Source: Prinsepia uniflora
Taxonomy: Eukaryota; Streptophyta; Magnoliopsida; Rosales; Rosaceae
Direction: 5' to 3'
Length of the DNA stretch: 64,000 nt
NCBI GenBank assembly: GCA_032719365.1
Contig: CM064874.1
Coordinates: 25,801,716 to 25,865,715, forward strand
Made by a program: the position numbers and the translations under genes. A model generated the notes under the pieces. That model did not search any database and was not told where the DNA came from. It saw only the letters and a program-made list of their open reading frames with translations. Below are positions 54,157-64,000 of the stretch, one piece after another (position 1 is the first letter of the stretch; each line of letters starts with the position of its first letter).

Positions 54157-57100
54157 TTTGCTCTTGTGGTGCGCGCAGGTCGAGGATGTGATGTCTTTAT
54201 GGGTTACAGTTCGTTATCAACCTGATAGTTAGGATACCAGTATGATAGTTAGTAGGATTGAATCGTGGTTCGTTTTGGTTCGACACTTGATGCCTGGGGT
54301 TGCCATAGTTCTGTCACGGTTGACAGTGTGGGACCCTACTAAGGGATGAACGAAATAGTACTTTACAGTTTTAACCGTCCCCACGGTTATGTTGGGATCA
54401 TCTTTCACGATGTTGTAGGATCGGTTATGACCATTGTATGGAGTTGTGACCATTAGATGGTCAGGTCATTCTGAGTTGTGATTTGTGTTGCGGGGAGCAG
54501 CTGGATTCTGGGAATCCTAGTTGAGTTGATGGTAAGATTGGATTGATGTCCATGCGATGTCAGGACCGCGGGGTCGGTCAGATCGTGGATTATACTGCCT
54601 TCTGTAGTTGGGTTCAGAGGAACGTTAGGGTGTGATTGTGGAACCCTAAATCATGATGGATAGTCTAGGAAGGTGAACCCTAATGGTGATTGATGGGTTA
54701 GAGTATATGTGTACAACAGAGTTAGTTGATGGCTTTTGTAGAAAACCCTAGTGTTTGTTGTATGGTTCGGAAATGTAAGTCGACGAGTGGTTTGGTTCTA
54801 GTGACTTATCAGAGCCGAGACCGTCAGTCGATCATGTCATGTCATCTTGGGTGATTAGACTGTACTCCGGAGTCGAGGTTGTATTAATCGGTTAGACCTA
54901 GTTGGTTGTCGTACTACTTTAGTTATGATGGATAGGTGGTGCAACTAAGGTCATGGACGATCTGGTAGACAACATTGGTTGAGTCGAGTTACTATTGGTT
55001 AGAGATTGGTTGGACAAGTTACTAGGGTTGGTACTTGTCGATGGAATCCCGGAGTGGGGATACGGAGTAGTTAGTACGGGCAATTGATTCCGTTGGATGT
55101 GGAGTCTCGATAGCGATGTTTGGTGTCTGGGTTTACTCGAGTTGTGGCATGCACCACTATCGAGAGTGGTTGTAGTTGTGGTTGTTAAGAATCGGGGAAC
55201 GTTCGGGGAACGTTCAGGGAATATTTCCTTTTCTTGGTTGAGTTGTCAAGGCGACTGTACCCAGAGTTGTTGGGTACGAGGGAGGCAGGATTACTCCAAC
55301 TGGAGTAGAGGTACGGAGTCATTGCTCAGTATGAGAAAAGATCCAGGGTTGGTTGATTTGCACACGGTGGGCTGATGCTGGTGATTGTGATGACGATGAG
55401 TCACAAGTCGGGATGTGATCCGACAGTGGACCTCAGATAGTGATGGACTGGATGGGATCTAACAGTAGTTGAGATATGAGGATCAAGTAGTAATGGACCA
55501 CATCCGTTTGGATGTACTTAAACAGTATAAGTCGATAGGCGAACTTGGTAGTGAGTTAGATTAGTTACGAACACGTGGTCGATGTCTAAGTGTGTTGGTT
55601 CCGACATGGTTGGATCTTCAGAATCGAGAGGGGTGGTGATTGAGGTGATGAGAGGAGTGCGTGTTTTTCGCATTGGTAATTGGTATGTCGAAGTTTTTTA
55701 GGATGACTTCTCATGTTCTGCCATGGCAGATGATGGTTGCTATCACCAGTACATGAATCATGTATTCGTTGGTGGACCCGCGATTTGTTTTGGGTCATCA
55801 GGAGGAGTTGGGTACTTCGTAGTTAGGCGAATGAGATTTCTTATCTTCTGCTTGGTGGCAGACGATGTTGGGTTACGTGGTTTGGTGAGTGCAGTGAGTT
55901 CTTTTGTTGCATTCACGTAGGATGAATTTTGATGTCATCGTCTTAGATCATCCTTGATTTTTCCTAGGTGGAATGACAAGGATCGATATGAGGTAATTGG
56001 AGAGGACCCACAGTCTCGACGTGTCTCGTCGTTGACTGATCTGTTAGATGTAGAAATTGGTTGAGGATGATGTGACTGAACTTCCTTTCGAGGTTAATCC
56101 CGCATGGTGTATTAATCGAATGAGAAGGTATTTGACGGGATCGAATTTGTTCAGCCTTAGATGTTTGAATGATGGGATTGGCTTCCCTATGAAGTCAATC
56201 GAATGTAATGTGTTAATCATTTGAGTAGGTAATCGATAGGTTCTGAGTTGGTACGTCTCGGTAGACGTGGGTAAGATTGGATGCTCTTTAGGCATGAATG
56301 AGTATGCCTTGGTAGGCGCGAGTCAGATTGGTATGTGTTGGATTTCGTGATTAGGAGTAGACGTATTGATGCTAGTCGGGTGACCGTGGGACTCAAAATG
56401 GATGATGGGTTGGAGTTTTTGATTTGTCTAGTACTGGATTGGACAGATAGACTCCAGAATTGAAACGTGTTTGGCTACAATCTAGGTTGTAGTGGACTGG
56501 TTGGTGGATAGTTGAATGTACTAGTGTACGTCGTGCGAAAATCGACATTGGGCAGGCTTGTGGTGCCTGGTGGCGGTATATAGGATATACCAGGGGTACG
56601 CTGGTGAGTGTGTTGGTAGTCGGCTTAGTCATGATACCATTGGATTAGTTGAGGACGTGAACTGGACATTAGATACTGTGCACTGGGTCTGGGTATTTCC
56701 GATGGGTCCAGTTACACACAGGTCGAGTGCTTTGTTGGTATACGTATACTCAGGGTGAGTGAGTTGGTGGTTAGTGCTACTACATGTATAGTGTCATTTT
56801 TTTACTAGCAACTATCAAGTGGTGACAGTTTGGCAGGATGTGTCAGCTTGGATCGATGAGTGAGGTTTGGTGACTCCAAGTGGGAGCAGATGTCAGGATC
56901 AATTGGTGATTGAGAAAGGAACCGTCAAGTTTATTGTGTTAGCGAAATGGTAGAATTGTCGGGTGGTATCAACTCGGAACATGTGATTACTGTCACTCGA
57001 CGTGGCCAAGTGTAGTCGATGCGACGTGAGTGATGGTGGAACGTCTGGTTGCAGACAAGTATCGTGCTGGTTAGTGGGTGTACAAGTGTACATTTGATGT

Positions 57101-57170
57101 GAGGTTCAATTTGCTTTCCACGAGGTGATTGTGGAATTGGGATAGTTGAAATTTCATGGACGAAATTATT
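54157..57170 (+). pseudogene. Eroded internal region of the non-autonomous element
   Basis: No frame longer than about 90 codons and no intact domain. Around 55260-55420 the DNA still resembles gag at 49850-49940 (CAGTATGAGAAAAGATCCAGG against TAGTATGAGCAAAGATTTCT; GGAGGCAGGATTACTCC against GGAGGCGAAGTTCTTGC), so it descends from a gag-bearing gypsy element. The rest is G/T-rich and unrecognised. Confidence 0.6.
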
Positions 57171-57171
57171 T

Positions 57172-57184
57172 AAGGAGGGATGGT
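57172..57184 (+). other. Polypurine tract
   Basis: AAGGAGGGATGGT sits directly before the 3' LTR, preceded by TTTCATGGACGAAATTATTT, a decayed form of the GGGACGAAATTTC motif found in the chromodomain gypsy element. Confidence 0.8.
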
Positions 57185-59851
57185 TGTAACGAACCGTCCC
57201 GAATTCTGAGATTAGATTAGTGACTAATGAAGGATTAGTGAGGTTAATCGGTAATTAGTTGAGTGAAATCGGACGGACGGTGCAAAATGACCGTTTTGTC
57301 CCTATTCGCGGGAAAAATGTAGACTTTTGACTCGGAGAATCAAACATACGAGGATCGATAACCGTGACGTAAGTCGGGATGTCACGGGTCCGTAGACAGG
57401 CGGCACATCGAAATCGGACGTCGAACGGAAAAGTTATGGTCACAGGAGCTAAATCAGGGATTTATGTTTAGGGATCCGAATAAAATATTAATTAATTCTG
57501 ATTGGTTGACTTAATAATGTGGGACCCTTGGATGAGTGATAAGTGTCACTCATCCCATTGGTCATTATCCCTAAAAGATGGATCTAAGTAATTAAAATAA
57601 TATTATCCTAATTATTTTATAATTAATCCCACCCACTTTCCATCTCCACCGTTCATCTCTACCTCCTCCTCCCATCTCCATCGTCCATATCTCTCCCTCT
57701 CAGCTGATTATCATCATCAGTCATCATCCCTCTCATTTTTACTTCTTCAAACCGTGCCCACCATTGTCACACAAACACCACCACAAACCTGTCATCTTAT
57801 GTGATCAACTTTGAGGATTGAGAGAGAGAGAGAGAAACAGTAACCAGATGGACTAGGAAGACGTGACTGATTGGACTGAGCACGGCTGCGACGCAGCAGA
57901 GGTGAGAAAACTCAAACCCAATAACCTGTTTGAACCCATTTTTGGAACTTCGTTAATTAACGTTCAAGGATCGATTTAGTTGATCGTGTGAGATTCTAGG
58001 GAGTCAGACGAGTCGAATGGGACAGATTTCGAGGGCTAGAACGGCCGGAGTCGACGGCAGAAGCGAGTTGCAGGTGGCTGGCGTGGTGTGGTGAATGCAG
58101 TGAGTTCTCTTTGAACATGTATGCTCTTGATCTTATTTCTTGTTTTTGAGGTTATTGATCGATTGGGGGGAATGAGGCGAGGACCTTGGATGAAACATGG
58201 AGGAAAATAGTTGAGAAAATGGTGAGAACCAATCGGGTCGGTTCTTCGGTTCGATCGATTCGATCTGAACCAGTGAACCGGGTCCAGCGCGAGGAAGACG
58301 ATGACACTATTGAGGCTAGTGGGCTTCACACACAGCCCCTTTGAGCGGCGCCTGGGGCTCGTGAGGATCCTTTGGGGATGACTTCAACATTATTTTTAAT
58401 CTATTCGATGTAACGAACATTTTGAAATTGGTTTCTTGTCGATCAAACATCGTTTCGATACAGTTCAGGATCCTCACGAGCATACTATTGAGGCTATGCA
58501 TGCATAAATGTTTTATATATTTTACATATGTGATTCTATGATGATGATTTGGATATTAGTGATTTACATGATTTCACATATTTCGAGGCGATTTACGTAT
58601 TTGCACGTAAATCGAGCTTTACGATTTTGCACTGATTATATGTGCTTCTAGTTTCAAAAATGGTTTAATGAAATGGTTTTGGATTTGAAAAGGTAAACTC
58701 GGGCATGAGACCCATTTGTTTTGGAAACCCTCGGACTCGAAGTCTATTTTAGTCACGTTATCGGACCAGGGGCCCATTTGGTTCGTGAACTGATTTCGGA
58801 TTTGAAAATATGGAATCGGGCACGAGACCCATTTGATTTACAAACTCCCAGACTTGAAGTCCACTTGATTTAACAAGACATCTGGCCGGAGGCCCAGTTG
58901 GTTTACGAAATCGGGCGTGAGGCCCAGTTGGTTTATGAATTAGGGCTTGGGGCCCAATTATGGTTTACGATTGTGATTTCGGATCGGGGACCCATAAATA
59001 GATTTCTGGTTCATTACCGTTTATGGGGACCGGGCATGAACCCTTGAAAGGTTTTGAGAATGATTTCAAAATGGTTTTTCATATACCATCCTTATATATT
59101 TATGGATTGTCTCTTCCGGGGAGGGAGGGGGGGGGGGGGGTGTCGTTGGCTTAGGTAGACCCCGGAGTAGTCATAGAGCACTAACTGAGTGGAGTCGCCC
59201 CCGTTGGGTACCTTACTCTCAGGAAGGCTATTATGGATTGTAACCCCTCGGGAGAGTCAATGATCTGCGGACATTGACCTGGGTGGACCCTAGGAGACTT
59301 GGGATTTGAGACCCTGAGTAGCACGCGCGTAGCTTTAGAAACCGTGACAGGATTGGTTATATGATATATGATAAACATGATTTCTTGGATTTTCGAAATT
59401 GTGTTTTGTGAATAATAAATGGATTTGGGCTAAGTTCCCACATGTGGTTACTATGTTATGGATTTGTATAAATGGATTTGGGCAGGGGCCCGTATGATTT
59501 GGATTTACGGAATTTGGGGCTGAGAACCTAATAATGGTTATTTTGATAAATGGTTTTTGTATGCATGCATGCTTTTTAGTGAAGGGCATAAATGTCTTTA
59601 TGAAATATGTTTTTATGAACTCATTTATTTTTGTCCACTCACAGTCTTTTCTGGTTTTTAATTCCCTTTAGGTTGATTACGGATGCGGACTATGGTAGAG
59701 ATCGAGACATCACACTCCTCCATCGGATCTTGGCGTGCTCTGGTAGCCAGTCAGGCTAAAGGTTTGAATTCCCTGGTCTGACACTTCGTGTCAGACGGGA
59801 TCAAGACACATCCCATGTTAATCCCGGGGGGGATTGGGATGGGTCGTGTCA
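57185..59851 (+). repeat. 3' LTR of the non-autonomous element
   Basis: TGTAACGAACCGTCCC to GGGTCGTGTCA, 2,667 bp. Contains the near-palindrome at 57530-57555, the TAGACAGGCGGCAC box at 57393-57406 and a G-rich run at about 59121-59140. Confidence 0.92.
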
Positions 59852-61355
59852 TATGGTTATATCACTTGTCTGGCACGTGGTAAGTATGCTTATTTTAAAC
59901 TCGATGGTACTATTTTGCAATGAGGTGTCACACGAGTAGGTCCTCCAACGCTAATCGAGGGGGATTACGCGAGGGTCCTGCCATCATATGCCAACGAAAC
60001 ACATTTCCAACTAATCGTGAAACCAAAATCGAATCCAAATCCAGAACTGACCCAAAACATAAGATTCGTAATTTCTCGTAAAACGTGCCATTACAATAAT
60101 AACTAATTTAATAAAAAACATTCCAATATTACCAAAACACATAATAAAACATTTTAAACACATGAGTATGCATGCACAATATGTTCATAAAATAAAACAC
60201 TCACTGACATTGATTATTGCGCAGTTATTCTCGATTTTCGTGTCCTTCACCAACTCCGAAAGTCGGGTCACCTGACCAAAACAAAAGTTTGTGTCATAGA
60301 AGCCCTAGGTAGGCTCCTAGTACAAACCCTAAATCCAAGGAATTTAATATTAATTTTTAAGCCTTAATTTCGTGTTTCAGGCACCCAAAATTACCTCAGA
60401 ACATACACTAAAACGTTCGTAACATCAAAGGGATAAAATCACATGTTAGCCGTACCCCCAAAATAGCTGACACGCGACCCAACATGCAGCATGAAGCGGC
60501 TGCATGTGAAGCCCATGCGCTAGCTACAGTGTCATCTGTATTGCCCGTTTCTCTAATTTTTCGGATCGGGCGACCTGACGACCCGACCTAGTCCTAACTC
60601 AATAGTTTTTCGTCCTTTTTCAATTCTGTTTCATCCTAAATACTCTACGTTAGCCCAGAAAGGAATCTATAACATCAAAATACCAAAACAAACTTACCCA
60701 AAACTATTGCTCAATCTCTCAAATTTCGACCCATACTTGATCTTCGGTCTTGGGTAGTTTCAACATCCAATGCAGCTTCCCAGCTACTGAAGGCACTCGT
60801 AAAAACCCACAGAAGAGACCTGAAAACTCAGCTTCAAGCATTTGCTTCAAAAAAATTCCAGGTGCAATCCAACCATGAAATTCTTTGTTTTATCTCTCAC
60901 GGTTTCTTTCTTCCCTTCTCTTTTTCTCTCTTGGCCGACCACCTTCATCCAAACCTACATATATACAAACAGGTGCTAGGCGATGTCACACCTCCCCAAG
61001 TGAGTAAAGGACACTTGGCAAGGCCCCAACAACCCTCTAGAAAAATCTCATAGTAAGATAAAAACAAAAGCCAAAATTGTCCTTTAGGGTACACATGACC
61101 AAAATACCCTTCATAACCTCCAAGTGGTAACGTAACTTACCAAACTCCGTTTAACACACAACACTCGTATAAGGAATCAGCGTATTGAATCCTTTGTAAC
61201 CACGATCACGAAAAGTCCATAAATCAGCCGAATAAAAAATCAACAAAATGCTACTAAAGGTAAAATGGGCCATGCACAATAAAATATTATTTAATTGCAA
61301 TACTCGATGTTCCAGGCCGTTACATTATGTGTTTTGGATGTTTTTATTTTTGTGA

Positions 61356-61480
61356 GTGTTCTGATTTCAATTGGGTTTGGGTGTTCTGATTTCAATTGGG
61401 TTTATGTGTTCTGATTTCATTTGGGTTTAGGTGTTTTGAATTCATTTGGGTTTGGGTGTTATGATTTCAATTGGGTTTGG
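61356..61480. repeat. 25-bp minisatellite, five units
   Basis: Five consecutive 25-bp units based on GTGTTCTGATTTCAATTGGG plus TTTGG, at 61356, 61381, 61406, 61431 and 61456, with one to four changes per unit. A partial unit (AATTGGGTTTGAG) ends at 41727 on the other side of the nested insertion. Confidence 0.95.
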
Positions 61481-61582
61481 GTGTAATTGCTATCGGAATT
61501 ACAGTACAAAAGAACTTCGATTTTTTTAAAAAAAAAATAAAATTTCGAAAACACCCATCTGCCTCCCTTTCTGCCACCATCT

Positions 61583-61636
61583 GCCTAGGTGCTTAGGCCG
61601 CTAAGGAGTGCCTAGGTGCTTAGGCCGCTAAGGAGT
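61583..61636. repeat. 27-bp perfect tandem duplication
   Basis: Two identical units, 61583-61609 and 61610-61636, each starting GCCTAGGTGCTTAGGCCGCT, then a diverging third start (ACCTAGGTACCG). Confidence 0.9.
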
Positions 61637-61773
61637 ACCTAGGTACCGTCGAGTCCGCATAGGCACCGTCAAATCCCTCAGCCGCGTATAGCTGCCGCAT
61701 ATGCATTATTCGCGGCGACACTGTTGTGTCTAACGCAACCGCATAGGCATTCTTCACGGTGTCACTGCATATA

Positions 61774-63756
61774 TGTAAAGACCCGTCCAGAATTCCGGGA
61801 TTAGATTAGTGACTAATCAAGGATTAGTGAAGTTAATCAGTGGTTAGTTGAGCGAAATCGGCCAAACGACACAAAATGACCGTTTTACCCTTGGTCATGG
61901 GCAAAATGTTGACTTTTGATCTGGGAGGCCCGATGGTCGAGGGCCGAGGACTGTTACGTAGATCGAGTCGATACGAATCCGTAGATAGGTGGCACACCCA
62001 AATCGGACGTCGAACGGGAAAGTTATCGTCACAGAAAATTCGATTGCACTATGCACGCATTACGAGGCAAGGATTAGGTGGAAATATCTGATTGGGCATA
62101 TATTTAAGTGGGACCTATGGATGAGTGACAAGTGTCACTCAATCCATTGGCGCTTAACCCCAAAATATGGATCTAAGTGGTGATTGGTCCACTTGTATTT
62201 TAATACATATATTTTCCACCCACCACTCATCCTAGCCATCCATCTCTACCTTTTTCTCTCATCCTCACCATCCATTTTCATCTCATCTGATCATCATCAC
62301 CAAATCTCTCTCTCTCTCTTTTCTTCCTCGCGCATCAAACATCATCTTCTTCGTTTTCTCTGTAAAACCCGAACACCCCTCCTCCATGAACACCCTCCAA
62401 ACCTCCTCATTAGTGTGAATGAAAAATGGAGAGTGGAATGAGACAAGTTGAACGGTGGCTACGGGAAGGGCCGCCGTGGACGACGGAGGTAAGTGACCCG
62501 AGAACCCATTTTTATCTTCAAAATTTGGAAACTGAGTTTAGGAGGTTTTTAGTTGATTCTATTAATGGTTATGGCTTTCTAGAGATCGTATGAACTATTT
62601 GGGATCATTTTCGAGGGGCTTCGTGGCCTCAGGCGGCTGATGACCAAAATGGTGAATTTTGGTTTGAATTTTGGAAATCAAGTTTTGATAGCCCTTAATT
62701 GTGTTTAATGTGTGGAACTTGTTTCTGGAAGTTGGGAGAGTCGAATGGGATTGGTTTCGAGGGCTAGGACTGCTGGAGACGACGACGGATGGAGGTTGCA
62801 GGGGCCGTCGCCATTTTCGATCATGGGAGGTATGTTTTGCTTGTGTTTCCCGTGTTTTGAGGATGTAAATCGATGGGAAAAGGATAATAGAAGCCTTTAG
62901 GAATACAAATGGACTGGAATGGATCGAAAAATGAGAGGATTGGAATCACTGAACCGGTAGCGCCGATCCAGGTCGGTCCGATCCGATTCAAAACTAGAGA
63001 ACCCGGTTCACCCAAGGTTAGGGGTGACACTGTTTCACCGGCGCGTGGGCTTCACGCGTAGCCCTTTTAGGTGGCATGTGAGGGCCCATGGAGGGTCATT
63101 TGGGGATGACTTCATCATGACTTTTAATCTATTCGATGTAACGAACATTTTGGGACTGGTTTCGTGTCGATCGGACACCGTCTCGATATTGTTCGGGACA
63201 TCCGAAGGTTTAGGATCAAGTTTAAAAATAGTTAAAAATTCGAAAAAATTACGGGGTTTAAATGAGAGGTTAATAAGGTAGTTAGTAACCCTCTAGATTG
63301 ATTTGGACAGGTTTGGGAGTCCCAATGACGGCGATTAGCCTGGGGAGGCTTACAACATGCAAATCGAGGCGGCAGCTTAAGACAGTCTGTGAATGGACCT
63401 TGATTTCTAAATTGTGATGCATGCATAAATGTTTTGTATGTTTTATGGATATGATTCTATGATGTTGATTTTGGATATTGGTGAATTACATGGTTTCACG
63501 CATTTCGAGGCAATTTACGTGCTTACACGTAAATCGAGGTTTACGATTTTACACTGATTATCCGTGCTTATAGTTTTGGAAATGATTTCATGAAATGGTT
63601 TTGGATTTGAAAAGGTAAACTCGGGTTCGAGTCCCATTTTTTTTTGGAAACCCTCGGACTCGAAGTCTATTTAGTTACGTTCTCGGGCAAGAGGCCCAAT
63701 TGCTTCTTGAATCGATTTCGGATTTGGAAATATGGAATCGGGTACGAGACCCATTT
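61774..63756 (+). mobile_element. LTR (same family as 57185-59851), cut by another LTR
   Basis: Starts TGTAAAGACCCGTCC and follows the 57185 LTR to its GGAATCGGG-ACGAGACCCATTT point (compare 58816-58833), where a new LTR begins. It carries the near-palindrome at 62119-62144 and the box TAGATAGGTGGCAC at 61982-61995. The remainder, if any, lies beyond the window. Confidence 0.8.
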
Positions 63757-64000
63757 TGTAACGCCCCAAAAAATCCAAAAATTGTAAAATATTAAAATAA
63801 TGTGAAAATGACGTTTTTACCCTTGGAGGAATATGGCTAAAAGTTGACTTTTTATTTAAAATACTTTTTGTGCATTTTTCGAGGACCGTTGTGTAGGTCC
63901 CGAGACGCTGAATCCGTAGACAGGTGGCACGTCGAAAACGGAGCTCGTATGAAAAAGTTATGGGTCTGGGAAGTTCAGGGGCAAAATGGTCATTTGTGAC
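63757..64000 (+). mobile_element. Start of another gypsy-type LTR, cut by window end
   Basis: Opens TGTAACGCCCCAAAAAATCC inside the preceding LTR and contains TAGACAGGTGGCAC at 63917-63930. Only the first 244 bases are visible, so element type and TSD cannot be judged. Confidence 0.65.

Larger units (their letters stand above)
52572..59851 (+). mobile_element. Non-autonomous gypsy derivative (LARD-like), TSD TATGG
   Basis: An element of 7,280 bp with TATGG at 52567-52571 and 59852-59856. It has a PBS and a polypurine tract and LTRs of the same family as the solo LTR at 43136-45804. The 5' LTR is 1,568 bp because about 1.1 kb is deleted near 53070; the 3' LTR is 2,667 bp. The 3.0-kb internal region encodes no intact protein. 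This fits a large retrotransposon derivative mobilised by enzymes from a related element. Confidence 0.9.
42640..59991 (+). mobile_element. Decayed Ty3/gypsy element, host of three later insertions
   Basis: The 5' LTR is made of about 42640-43135, 45810-47272 and 48903-49200. The internal part is 49201 to about 51080. The 3' LTR remnant is about 51290-52571 plus 59857-59991, ending GAGGGTCCTGCCA. Removing the insertions gives a 5' LTR of about 2.25 kb. The start of the 5' LTR is lost or altered and its junction with the flanking reverse LTR (42600-42640) is unclear. The region between RT and the 3' LTR is deleted. No TSD was found. Confidence 0.65.
41728..61324 (-). mobile_element. Reverse LTR split by an 17-kb nest
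   Basis: The left piece, 41728 to about 42600, begins TGACAGGACCCCTCCCACC. The right piece, 59992-61324, ends GATGTTCCAGGCCGTTACA. Aligned to the LTR at 38685-41260 the pieces are consecutive: the left one covers roughly its first 870 bases and the right one continues from there (CGTAAAACGTGCCAT..., AGTATGCATGC..., ACTCACTGAC...). Together they make about 2.2 kb, a normal LTR length. Flanks TTGAG (41723-41727) and TTATG (61325-61329) match at 3 of 5, so the TSD is weak. It is probably a solo LTR that landed inside a minisatellite. Confidence 0.7.
61325..61773. other. Spacer with two tandem repeats
   Basis: No gene was seen. Besides the repeats listed separately it holds a CCGCATAGGCA-type motif repeated loosely between 61640 and 61765. 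A similar TAGGTGCTCCGGGCCGC stretch occurs at 28550 near the APH1 start. Confidence 0.6.

Noticed and set aside
61356..61480. Telomere-like GGGTTTGGG words
   Set aside because: They belong to a 25-bp minisatellite; the plant telomere heptamer TTTAGGG is not tandemly repeated here.

Overview
This window looks like nuclear DNA of a flowering plant, almost certainly a eudicot. It has two intron-rich protein genes with plant-type orthologues set in a large block of nested LTR retrotransposons, with DNA transposons, microsatellites and AT-rich spacer around them. I could not fix the family or species from the sequence alone. There are no bacterial operons, CRISPR arrays or convincing tRNA/rRNA genes.

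Layout. 1-2962: AT-rich, mostly unassigned, with relics of TIR transposons. 2963-12466: LTR-derived sequence containing three solo LTRs, two with perfect 5-bp target-site duplications (TSDs) and one with a 4/5 match. 12467-about 19400: a decayed LINE split by a 5.5-kb Ty1/copia (Tork/Tnt1-like) element with TSD ATGAG. About 19745-23833: a plus-strand gene for a METTL18/HPM1-type protein-histidine methyltransferase (7 coding exons, 349 aa). 24474-28428: a minus-strand gene for APH1, a gamma-secretase subunit (6 coding exons, 245 aa). The two genes converge with 640 bp between stop codons. 28778-30135: a Mutator-like element with about 135-bp TIRs and a 9-bp TSD, 350 bp upstream of the APH1 start codon. 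30432-41350: a short hAT-like element split by a 9.8-kb chromodomain Ty3/gypsy element (long LTRs of about 2.58 kb, about 99.5% identical, TSD GAAAA, coding frame nearly intact). 41728-61324: a nest in which one LTR is split by a decayed gypsy element, itself invaded by two solo LTRs and a 7.3-kb non-autonomous gypsy derivative. 61356-64000: a 25-bp minisatellite, a 27-bp tandem repeat and two more LTRs, the last running off the window.

How it fits together. The two genes are the only host coding sequence I can support. APH1 acts in membrane protease assembly and the METTL18-like enzyme modifies a protein histidine, so nothing links them beyond position. Everything else is the product of successive insertion, solo-LTR formation and decay. 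Exact junctions and TSDs allow much of the insertion order to be read. The less ordinary signals are sequence boxes shared across otherwise different LTR families (a 26-bp near-palindrome in six LTRs and a TAGACAGGTGGCAC box in at least 14 places), a (GA)55 tract next to the first splice donor of APH1, and a tandem triplication inside its second intron.
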